DNA of 64,000 nt from Mallotus nudiflorus (lineage: Eukaryota > Streptophyta > Magnoliopsida > Malpighiales > Euphorbiaceae), in contig CANTUR010000166.1 of the NCBI GenBank assembly GCA_947683625.1, positions 2,263,001 to 2,327,000 on the forward strand, given 5' to 3'. Position numbers and translations under genes: made by a program. Positions 21,828 to 31,559 of this stretch are shown in pieces. Numbering within the stretch: the stretch's first letter is position 1; every line of letters begins with the position of its first letter. The notes under the pieces were generated by a model. That model was not told the origin of the DNA. It saw only the letters and a list, made by a program, of their open reading frames with translations, and did not search any database.

Positions 21828-23915
21828 TGTAGACGGCGGGGTTTAGCGCGCGTCCAAGATTTTAGCAACCGCGACATTGTTTAGGCTTAGGGCCTTAGAG
21901 AACACACTAACCATTGTCACAAAGACATGGTGTGGAGATGAGGAGTTGCCACCCAGGGTAATAACTAGGAAAATTTGATTGGTGGTACTCGATTCTCTAA
22001 AAGAAAATTAGCACCACAACTAGGAGATTCTGGATACGAAATACTAACTTTTCTTCGTCTCGTGTTCATTTAGAATAATTTTATAAATGATTATTTCATC
22101 CTCTAATTACATGAAATTTTATTAAACCCTAATTAACATCCATCAACCCAAAAAGGCAACAAGTCAATAAAATTATAAGTAAAAAATGCACTCAAGATTG
22201 TGTTGTCCCTAAATCTAAGCTATGTTAATTTATTAAAAAATTTAGCTAAATCTACATTTTATTTACAAGTGAAATGGACTAAAAATGGGCCTACATTTTA
22301 TTAATTAATGAGCCTAAATCTATTTTTTAGTTATGAGCTTAAGTCTATTCAATTTTAAAGAAAAAAATTAAATTAGTGGGCCTAAGTCTAACTTGATTTT
22401 ATTTTAAGTGAAATGTGGGCCTAGGTCTATTTATTTTAAAAGAAATGCAATTAAGTGGGCTGAGCTAAGTCTAAACAAGTTTTAATTAACTAAGTGGACG
22501 TAAAATCTAATTAACCTAGTGGGCCTAAGTTGATTTTAATTATTTAAAGTCCTAAACCATTTTTAAGCCTATTTGTTTAGTGGGTTAGACCTAAACGCGG
22601 GCTTGAGGTCCAAAAACATAAAAATATAAAAAAAAAGCCCAAAATAAAAAAAACACAAAAAATAGATCAAACAAACATTACAGTGATTTTCTAAAAAAAA
22701 TCCTAAATTAATTACATGCAAACCCTAATTTAAGCTATTGCCACTATTGACTTTAATTGATTTTTTTTTACCTAATTGAACCTAATTACTAATCAATTTT
22801 AAAATACAGAAATTTAAGTCTTTCACTATTCCCATTACTAGAGCTATTAGAAACTATGTAGAAAATTAAAATTAATAATTATACACCCAGAAATTAAAAT
22901 GAATTACACAGGATACAAAAAATGTAGAAAAAAATTAAAATCCTAAGAACTATTATTAAAACAATACAAGTTCATCCATGACATTCCATGGATCTTCTGT
23001 TCAATTAAACACAGGCGATTTTCTTTTCCTCAATCCACATACGGACATCAAAACAAGAAAAACAAAAAAAGCAATCAAATTAGTAGTGAAATTAAATAAT
23101 AAATAATTAATAAAATGAATAAAAATCACAAAAGAGAAGAAAGAAAAAAATGAATGCTGTGCATATGCCCTTTTCGGCCCCTCAAATTAGGATTTTCACC
23201 ATTGAAATCGACTCAATGTTGATTTGATTATGGACTGAGACAAAAATGACTGTATCGTCTTCCTCAAATGAACTGCAAAAATTAGGGTTTTTGAAAATCA
23301 AATCTTTTTTTCTTCTGTCAAAAAATCCTCTCACTCCTCTTTAGCCAAAAAAACCTCTAGCCCCTGCCTCTCCTTCTCTGTTTTCTTCTTTTTTTCTCCT
23401 CCACGCACACATGCAGACTCTACTTTTTAATGTAGAGTTTGCGTGTACTCAACTTCCTCCAAAGGAGGAACAAACCTATCTGATAAGATCAGATAGCGTT
23501 TGTTTTGATTTCAAAAAAAAAAAATCTTCTGCATTTCTTTTTTTAAAAAACCTTATCAGATAAAAATTCAATTTTTTCAACTAAACAAAACACTGAAAAA
23601 ATCGATAAAAATAAGGAAAAATATGCGAAAAAAATCAAAAAATGGAATTATTGCACATCGGTATTGTGCAATGCCAACCGACATTGTCTAATGCCGATCG
23701 ACATTACACCAATGTCGATCCTAAATTTTTTTTAACTTTTAATTACCAAAAGACCCCTGAAAAATGACTTATTTGCAATCAAATCCTAAAAAACATTACA
23801 ATTTAGTCCCTAAAGTGCAGAAAATCAATAACTAAGTTCAATTTTTGAATAAATTTCATCATATGGGCTTACGTCGTAATTGTGCACAATTGCATCCCGA
23901 AATTAGGTGCTTACA
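21828..23915 (-). mobile_element. Solo LTR of the Tat sister family (S2), minus orientation
   Basis: On the plus strand it runs from TGTAGACGGCGGGGTTTAG to GGTGCTTACA, the exact reverse of the S1/S3 layout, over 2088 bp. It includes the reversed 20-bp palindrome array at 23651-23710. The flanks are AAGCA and ATGCC. They are not a duplication as they stand, although a target CATGCC with small end losses would explain them and would match the CATG targets of S1 and S3. Pairing with a deleted partner is the alternative. Confidence 0.88.
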
Positions 23916-24166
23916 ATGCCTACTAAGTTGAAAACCTGAAAGGGAGGCTTAGGCAAAAGTTAGGGCATGCATGCTAAGTTGAAAACCCGAAAGGGTGGCC
24001 TAGGCAAAAGTTAAAGCATAAAAAAATAAAAAATAAAAAATTTTCTTAGGACCATATATTCATCGTAATCTAATTTCAAGAAAGGGAAATTTGAAATAGA
24101 TCAGTAAAAGAAGGCAGTCTGACATAACTATAAATTAAAGATGAAGATAGCCTGGAATCAATCATC
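23916..24166 (+). repeat. Element 2 3' region, second block of GAAAACCYGAAAGG repeats
   Basis: Two copies of a 45-bp phrase containing AAGTTGAAAACC.GAAAGG.GG and CTTAGGCAAAAGTTA.GGCA or its variant (about 23923 and 23971). Beyond them is AT-rich sequence without a recognisable gene, up to the stop codon of the antisense gene. Confidence 0.7.
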
Positions 24167-26790
24167 TTAGACTCCATTATCAAGCCATGGGCTATATCCT
24201 CTGCTAAGGTCATCATAATGATAAGTATCTGAAGGACTGACGGATGAAGTACCAACGTTGTAGGGGTTTATGCCTAAGTCTGCAAGCCACCGATGAAGTA
24301 TCCCATTCTCCCGCTCCAAATCCCTAGAATAACTCTGTACATATAGGAAACATCATATCATATGCATTCCATGCATACATTTTCATAATAAGTGTATATG
24401 CTTACCCGCCAACTATCTGTGACCTGCATGGTAAATAACCTCTGAGACGAGGCGAATCCGTGTAAATACTTGGCCTGTGTCTAAGGGACCTATTTTGTAA
24501 AGTTATACTAACATTAATACCAAGTGTACAAGTAATACAAGAAAGAAGTCAGATAAACCCACATGAGAAGTATCTGCTGAAGAAAATCTGGGGAGCTGAA
24601 CATTACCAAAATGTATCTAATTCTCAATTGGAGCCTGAACAGCAGGAGCCTAATAGATCATGGATCTACCATGAAGGGAACATCGTTGAAAATAGCGTTA
24701 GCAAAGGTTCCCTCATAACTAGTCCTAATGTGTTGAGTATGTTATGCATGACCAAGTTTAGGCCTAGATACCTCAGGTATAATCTCAGGCTCAGGAGTAG
24801 TCTCAACCCCTTGAGTAATCCCGACCACCTCCTCCATCACCTTATCGGCAGGGGAGCCAATCTCCTTAAACTGTAAGAAAAGAAAATAAGTGATTTGAAA
24901 ACTCCAGAAGATAAATGATTAGAAGTTACCTTAGTATGGTCAGCAGGAACCTGCTCTAAGAGGTTATCATGGATGAACTGCCAATAATGGTGAGATCGCT
25001 CAAGAAAAATAGTGGCATCATATCCCTGTAATGCCTCTCTTAACTCTGAACCTATCAAATGAGAACTGTAAAGCATCGAGCAAGGAAAAATAATAGGAAT
25101 ATAGCGTTGGGAAGGTCTAGAGCGCCACCGATATACTTGCTCTCCTAAATACCATATCCTTTAGCCATAACCAAGAAGCAGAACCCTCATCTCCTCAAAT
25201 CATACTACGGCATCCATGAAATCATATCGTTGGACATCATTAACTCTCTCCAACCAATTAGAATAGATTTGAAAAATCAGGATTAATTAAATTTAACTTG
25301 TATTAAGTCATGAAATACTAATGGTTTTATTTTCTTACCAGGTCCCACTCGATGGTGTTCAGCTGATCGCAGTAGGTTTATAGAGTATTCCTAACACTTG
25401 CTAGACGGGAAGAGCCATATCTTTGCATCAGGGGGAGACTCTTGTTATAGCTAATAGTCTGGAAGCCACAAATCAGCCCAATCTCTATGCTTCAGATTTG
25501 AAAGAAAGAATAAGTTAATAGAAAGAAAGAAAAGGAAAATAGAAGCAAAAAGGGGACAGACACATATGCAAGACATGCCAGAAGCCGCACATAATGACAG
25601 TGCCTCTACAGACAGTGTCTAATTTGTAATACAAATAAGCCAGCACCGCAGATCCCCAGTCAAGGGTAATAACTAGGTCTAAATCACGAAGGGGGCTGAG
25701 TAGTGCAATACTGACTTCGTGACCAGTCTCACAAAAGAGGGTTGTGCCAAGCAAGATCAAGAAGAAACACCTCACCTTATGAGCAATCTGGCGAGGTATG
25801 GTGGTAAGAAGACGTCTGAATCCCTTGACTAATGATAAAAGAACAACGTTCTTCTAGTTCTTCCATGTCAGGATAAATTTAATCAAGTCTCGCACATACT
25901 AACTCTGCGCATGCTCGGGGAGACTGTAGTAACTAATGTCAAAGGAAATGGGAGTCCTTTCAAAGACGATCTTGATGATAGCTAAGAAACTCATGGGCAA
26001 AATGGTAAACTTGCCCACCCGAGTATGGCATGTGTGGGTGGTATCCATCCACTGCTTGATCAAAGTAAATAGGGAATAACAATCAGACCTCCCTTGAGCA
26101 GTTGGAAGCCTATGGACAAATCATCTGAACTCGAAGGCCTAGACCAGTTGTGCAACATCCCCTGGTATCTCGTAAAATAATTCACGAGCTATGAAAAAAT
26201 AGCCTGTGAACTTCGTCAACTGTTGGGACTATTTCGAGAACAAATGAGCATAATAATAAATAAATATTCCTTTAATATATATATATATATATATATAAAA
26301 TAAATAATAACAAATTAAATTAGATCAGTAAAATAGAATGTCGATCGGCATTCCATAATGCCGATCGACATTGTATAATGCCAATCGATATTTCATAAAT
26401 GTTGACCGATTTATGGACATTCGACTTCGATTTTCAAACTTTCAGTCGGCCATTCAACTGAAATCCTATGTTCCCAAGTTAAATTTAAATTTTTTCATGC
26501 ATTTGAGAGTGATTTTTAATCTAATTTCAATAATATACACACTAATTTATATTCTGAAGTTAATTTTGATTACTAATTGTATGAATAAATTTTTGTAGAA
26601 ATAAACAAAAATGAGGAAGTGTTACCTCATTGCCCACATATGTGCATTTATGGAGGTGAAGGTGAGTCAAAGGAAGCACAGTAGAACCTTCTTGAAGTCC
26701 AAGGTTGTTCTGAGAAAAATGGAGAGTCATAATGGCTGGGTCAACTGGAATCTCTGCTCCTCTGTGCAGACTGTGTTGTGGGTCAGCCAT
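24167..26790 (-). pseudogene. Antisense plant mobile domain (PMD) gene of element 2, about seven exons, disabled
   Basis: On the minus strand, starting MADPQHSL at 26790, a spliced gene can be followed. Exon 1 is 26626-26790 (donor GAG|GTAAC). Exon 2 is about 25560-26219 (acceptor CAACAG) and contains the diagnostic LLSPLRDLD, DWGSAVLAYLY and CRGTVIMCGFWH of the plant mobile domain. Exon 3 is about 25345-25490. Exon 4 is 24930-25255 (RWRSRPSQR, IGSELREALQG; donor AAG|GTAAC). Exon 5 is about 24560-24870 (acceptor TTACAG; acidic). Exon 6 is 24406-24489 (donor CGG|GTAAG). Exon 7 is 24167-24334 (acceptor TACAG), with SRDLERENGILHRWLADLG and a stop. Roughly 600 residues are expected. About ten in-frame stops, mostly TAG or TGA, show it is dead here. 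Known: PMD proteins are encoded by some Tat elements as an antisense ORF and also exist as host genes. Their role in the element is unresolved. The plus-strand frames 24628-24876 and 26611-26814 are shadows. Confidence 0.85.
26337..26408. repeat. 20-bp palindromic tandem array in intron 1 of the antisense PMD gene
   Basis: Three exact 20-bp periods plus a partial fourth begin AATGTCGATCGGCATT, AATGCCGATCGACATT and AATGCCAATCGATATT. It is the same unit as in the Tat LTRs, but lies between exons 1 and 2 of the antisense gene, some 1.5 kb from the 3' LTR. A TA dinucleotide run (26275-26297) lies beside it. Confidence 0.88.
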
Positions 26791-27199
26791 AGGATTCGAC
26801 AGATCGTGAATTAGACTTCAGATGAGCAAGAAATCAAAAGAAGAAAATCAAAGAAAGAAAAAAAAAAGAAATGAAGATGGAAATGAAAGAACAACATCAA
26901 AAATAAGGAGGGAAGCTTCCTATAAATAGAAAATATCCATTTTGGTCCCTTGACAATGCATGCATTCTAAATCAAGTTTTTCTTTGCAAATTCATCCATA
27001 ATTGCATCTTGATTAGGATTTGATTCCTAATTAATTCATTAAACTCATGTCATCAATTAGTGAATTATTATTAATTGCGTCTGTATTTAAATTCTGAATT
27101 TTTTCTGTCAAGTACAGAATGCAGAATATAGTTACAAAATGCATTTTTGCATTTTTACATGCATAATTTTAAATCAAAAATTCCAAAATTCATTTCGTG
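26791..27199 (-). promoter_or_regulatory. Putative upstream region of the antisense PMD gene
   Basis: This lies directly upstream of the minus-strand start at 26790. A TATA-like CTATTTATAGG (minus strand, about 26922-26932) lies about 130 bp before the ATG, followed on the minus strand by a pyrimidine-rich leader. The assignment comes from position and the TATA-like string alone. The string is nearly palindromic, so it does not fix a direction. Confidence 0.35.
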
Positions 27200-27775
27200 C
27201 TACACAGTAGCTTAAACATAAATTTTAAAATTATCATGTTATGTGTTGCACAGTAGTCGTAACATGTATTTCAAATTCAGTATGTAATGTGCTTCAATAG
27301 TAGCTATAACATGAAAATTTTCAAACCTTTTATCATTAGATACTACACAATAGTTATAATATCATTACTAGACGTCCCACAGAAACTAAGCATGTTTTTA
27401 AATCACAAATCGCTAAACATCCCACAAGGAATATAGCGAAATTTTAAATCATAGATTTCTAGACATTCCACAGGAACTATAGCATATTTTTTATAAATCG
27501 TTAAATGTTCCATAGGGAATATAGCAATAATCATTACATATATTTCATTAAACATCTCATAGGGAATATAACAAAATCCATTATTACTAGACATCCCAAA
27601 GGGAATATAATGCAGTCCACTAAACACTACATAGTAGTTATGGTATTATTGCTAGAAGTTCCACAAGAACTATAACATGTTTTCAAATCACGAGTCGCTA
27701 GACATCCCAAGGGGAATATACAGAAATGCATAAGTTTCATTAGACGTTTGATAAGAAATATAGTGAAACATATTA
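27200..27775. repeat. Tandem array of about 45-bp units before the element 2 3' LTR
   Basis: About thirteen degenerate units repeat a phrase such as GACATCCCACAGGGAATATA (variants with CACAGTAG.TATAACAT) at about 27200, 27244, 27289, 27343, 27371, 27416, 27462, 27504, 27551, 27590, 27655, 27701 and 27743. The usual spacing is 39-47 bp. The array lies between the antisense gene and the polypurine tract. Tat elements are known for tandem repeats in this position. Confidence 0.85.
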
Positions 27776-27910
27776 AACATAGCATCTTGCTTAAAATTAC
27801 TTAGCAATTTAAGCATTAACATGTCAATTAGGATGCAATGAAATACCCTAATTCTTTCCTTCGAAATTATATGCTACTATTACTTTGCCGCAATTTGTCA
27901 AGCAAATAGC

Positions 27911-27927
27911 AAAAAAGGGAGGCAACT
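27911..27927 (+). other. Element 2 polypurine tract
   Basis: CAAAAAAGGGAGGCAAC abuts the TGTAAGCACCC start of the 3' LTR. Confidence 0.8.
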
Positions 27928-30085
27928 GTAAGCACCCAATTTTAAAATGCAATTGTGCATGCGTGCGACGAAGGCCCCTATGATGAAAATCTAATCGAGA
28001 ATTGATCTTTGCTGCCAAGTTTCATGATTTGAAGGACTAAATTGCAACATTTTGTGGATTTAATTTCAAAATTAGTTTTTTAGGGAATTGATTGCAAAAA
28101 TTAGAAACTTTCAAGGAACTTTTTTGTAATTTAATTTAAAGAGGCAGTTAATGCCAACCAGTGTTGTGTGATGCCGATCGGCACTAGGCAATGCCAGTTG
28201 GCATTACGGGATGAAAATCAGCATTCTGGAATGCCGATTTTTGCTAAAAAATAATTTTTTACGCTGATTTTGTCTTTTTTTTTTAATTTTTCATTGGTCT
28301 AGGACACTACGTGTCCCTACATACTGAGTCTTTAATTTTTTCAAAATTTTATCTCTTGATCTTGATTTTAAAAATTATAAAGCCAACTTCTCTATGTGAT
28401 CACAAGGGTTGGAGGTTGATAGGTCTAGCTTTAAAAGCCAAGAGGAGAGGTTGTGAAAACCGTAGCGAGCTAGCCTGCGAGATAGAGTGAACTGGCTTGA
28501 GAGAAAGGAGGCAAAGTATGTAAAAAAGCAGAGAGAAAAAATACCTTAATTAGCTACTTTCAAAAAAATACTTTGTTTTTTCTTTTAAAAGTCCAGAAGA
28601 TCAAGAAAGAAAAAACAACAGAGTCAATCTCAAAACGGTGATAATCCAAATCTGAGGGGCATTCAAACAACATTTGCACAACATCTTCTACTTTTTTTTT
28701 TAATTCTTGATTTGATTTTTTTATTGTTTGATTTCTTAATTGAGTAGTTAATAATTAAATTTTTTATGTTTTTTTTTTTGATTCTTGCTCTGTGATGCTC
28801 TGGGAATGAGGTTGGAGATATGTGATTTTGGGCAGTGACCATTAGAAGAATCCATGGAATGCCATAGATTAAGATCTGTAAAACCCCCATAGGATTTAGG
28901 ATTTATGATTTTTGCATTCTTTTAATTTGTTTTTGTTTTGGATTGTAATTAATTTGATTTTAATTTTTGCATAGTAGTTTGTAATAGCCCCAATAGTGGG
29001 AAATAGTAGAATTTTATATTCTCTGTACTAAAATTGATTAGTCATTTAGGTTCAATTGGATAAATAACAATTAAAATCAATGGTGGGTGTAGATTAATTT
29101 AGGGTTGCATGTAAATTGATTTAGGGTTTTTTTTAGAAAATCACATAAATTCTATGTTTGATATGATTTTTTTTGTTTGGGTTTTATTTTTAGATTTTTT
29201 AGTTCTTTGAGCCCTAAGCCCACAATAGGTCTAAACCCACTAAATAAAAAATTGATTTAAAAATAGTTTAGGTTAATTAATTAAAATTAATTTAGGCCCA
29301 TTAGGTTAATTAGACTTAGATCTATTTTAATTAAAATCCATATTTTAGCCCAACCCAATAAAGCATTTTATATTTCTTTTAAAAACAATTTAGACTTAGG
29401 CCCATTTTTAGGTTAACTAAAATTAATTTAGACTTAGTTCAGCCCATTAATTTCATTTCTTTTAAAATAAATAGATTTAGGATCACATCACTTAATTTAA
29501 AATTAAGTAGAATTAAGCCCACTAATTAATTTCTATTTTGTTTCTTAAAATTAATAGATTTAGGCCCACTTTTAGAATTAAAACAAGTAGATTTAGACTC
29601 ATTAATTATCTTAGAATGTTTGTCTTTTTCTAGTCCATTTTACTTGTAAAAAAAATGTAGAATTAACTAAACTTTGAAATAAAATTAACATAGTTTAGAC
29701 CTAGGGACGATGCGCTTCGTATGCATTTTTTACATGTAATTTTATGACCTGTTGCCTTTTTTAGGTTAGATGGATGCTTAATTTGGGTTTAAATAAAATT
29801 GCATGTAATTAGAGAATAAGATAGTAATTCATAAAGTAATTCTAAATGAACATGAGACCAAGAGAAGTTAGTATCATGTTCCTAAAATCTCCTAGTTGTG
29901 GTGCTAACTTTTTTAAAAAAAATCAAGTACCACCTTTTGATTTGTCCCAATTATTACCTTGAGTGACGACTCTTTATCTCCATGCTATGTCTTTATGACA
30001 TAATAGTATGTTCCCTAGGGCTTTGAGCCCAAACAGTGTCACAATTGCTAAAATCTGGGGGGCGCTAAACCCCCCGTTATCTACA
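27928..30085 (+). repeat. Element 2 3' LTR
   Basis: This 2158-bp copy is collinear with 6257-8471, with the same start and end and the 20-bp palindrome units near 28150-28240. It is diverged throughout, mostly by transitions. The open frame at 28663-28890 (minus) corresponds to the one in the 5' LTR and is not considered a gene. Confidence 0.9.
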
Positions 30086-30090
30086 GGGGG
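30086..30090. other. Element 2 target site duplication, right copy (GGGGG)
   Basis: GGGGG directly follows the CTACA end of the 3' LTR and matches 6252-6256. Confidence 0.9.
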
Positions 30091-30532
30091 CCCAACCCGA
30101 GATGTTAAGTTTTGGAAATATTTGAAGTGTGTTTTCGTGTAGGTTTGACTCTACTTTTAGTAGAGAGATGTTTGTTTTATAAAAAAGACTACTGAATTTT
30201 TAGTAGATTTCTCGCAAAATATGATATTGGGTCTGTGTTTTATTTTGTGTCTCTTATTAAAGTCATGTCTTAGAATGAGTCTTTTCCTAGAAATCTAAAA
30301 TATATAAGATTAGGATTTTATCCTAATTATTTTATTATTATTATTTTCTTTAGCTGCGCTGAGACCAATGCCTACAAGATAGGGCCAGTCAAGTCATTTT
30401 AGAGGAGCGCACTACACCTGTGAGTTATTATTATATGTATGCATTGCATGTAGAAAATATTATTGGCATCCATATTTATAATAAATATGAATTCTATTAT
30501 GCTATGTTGCATTAAGTGTTAATTATTATTGT

Positions 30533-30572
<40 letters not shown>

Positions 30573-31549
30573 CATATATATGAAGGTGAGTATTTATTTG
30601 TGTAAATTGAATGTTGTCCACATTTAATATGATTTTATTATTTTATTTTGATATGATGTTTTGGAGGATAGTTGTAGAACGTGCTACCTAGTGGGTTATA
30701 CTAGGGCTGTTGTGTAACAGTACACTAGATGTTAGACTATAGATTTTTATTGATATGAGATTATATGATTTGAGATGTGGAAAAATTGATTATTGAGATT
30801 TGTGGTTAGAAAGTGGTGTGATTGCGATAGCTCAGTGGACCTAATGTCTCAAGGTCAGTTATGCCGACAGTGTGATTGTGAGAGCTTAGTTGACCTAGTG
30901 TCTCGGGGTCAGTCCACTGTCAAATTGGGAAAGAGGATATTCTTGGATTTAAGTGAGTCTGTTGGGTAGTGAGGTTCAGGGATTGAGGTTGCGAAAATTT
31001 TAGGGTTCCGCTCTGATCCTTCACTCAATTTCCATTAGTGTGCTAATATGAAAATTGTCTGTAATCATATGCTTGAAATGTGTGTATAAATTACACAAAT
31101 GTAAATATAAATACTATATTGATGCTTGATTGCTTATATGCTTAGGTTGCATTTATATATATAATAATAATTCACGTAGTGAAGTTTAATCTCCCTTAAT
31201 TATTTTTTCAGGCCATATGTTGTCAGACCTCCCATAGTAGTTCCCTTCTCCGAAACTTTTCTTCTCTAGTTGATTTATATAAATTTTAAACTATATTTTC
31301 CTTATATTATTAGACGTTACAGTAGTAGTCTATCTTGTTGTACTATTATATATTGTTATTGACTGATGTTTTGTGTTTAAATAATTGTTTGAACATATTT
31401 CATTATAATATGATATGAAAAGTTATTCTGAGGTATATTTATGTTATATTTGTTGAGTTTTTATATTTTAAGGCTTGCTACAGGTTTTGAATTCTTACGA
31501 ATTCCCGTTCCTTAGGGTCAATAATGACTTTCGGGTTTGGGTTGTGACA
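30091..31549 (+). repeat. Element 1 3' LTR, right part (after element 2)
   Basis: The LTR resumes after the second GGGGG and ends GTTGTGACA, matching bases 1-427 over its last 400 bases. It includes an AT dinucleotide run (30535-30568). It also has a 54-bp imperfect tandem duplication starting GTGTGATTG at 30816 and 30870, whose core (AGCTCAGT...GTCTCAAGGTCAG) is found in reverse at 42910-43010 in another LTR of this family. Confidence 0.86.
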
Positions 31550-31559
31550 AAAAAGGTCA

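Larger units (their letters stand above)
6257..30085 (+). mobile_element. Element 2: Tat/Ogre-like Ty3/gypsy retrotransposon with nested insertions
   Basis: Seen: two long related LTRs (6257-8471 and 27928-30085), both starting TGTAAGCACCC and ending in CTACA, flanked by perfect 5-bp copies GGGGG at 6252-6256 and 30086-30090. Inside are gag, protease, RT, a first RNase H, a second RNase H of the archaeal type, an integrase tail and a long 3' region. That 3' region carries an antisense PMD gene and tandem repeats. Known: two RNase H domains, very long internal regions and extra antisense ORFs mark the Tat lineage (Ogre, Retand and relatives). The total is 23.8 kb, of which roughly 8 kb is later insertions. 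In the first 100 aligned LTR bases I count by hand about 12 differences between the ends, so the insertion is old. Confidence 0.93.
1..31549 (+). mobile_element. Element 1: Ty3/gypsy chromovirus-like retrotransposon, 5' end outside window, split by element 2
   Basis: Seen: the order is LTR 3' part, tRNA-iMet-type PBS, gag debris, protease, RT, RNase H, integrase, chromodomain-like tail, polypurine tract, then the 3' LTR, all on the plus strand. The 3' LTR starts at 4931, is interrupted after 6256 by element 2, and resumes at 30091 to end at 31549 with GTTGTGACA. Bases 1-427 match the last part of that LTR (compare 31150-31549), which fixes both ends. Integrase followed by a C-terminal chromodomain-like segment is the chromovirus order. 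The element sits in minus-strand chromovirus A. The AAAAA at 31550-31554 fits a 5-bp target duplication, because the undisturbed copy in B reads AATAAAAAGGTCG. All coding parts carry stops, so this is a fossil. Confidence 0.9.

Noticed and set aside
24628..24876. 82-codon plus-strand frame
   Set aside because: It lies over exon 5 of the minus-strand PMD gene, whose splice acceptor and composition are the better explanation.
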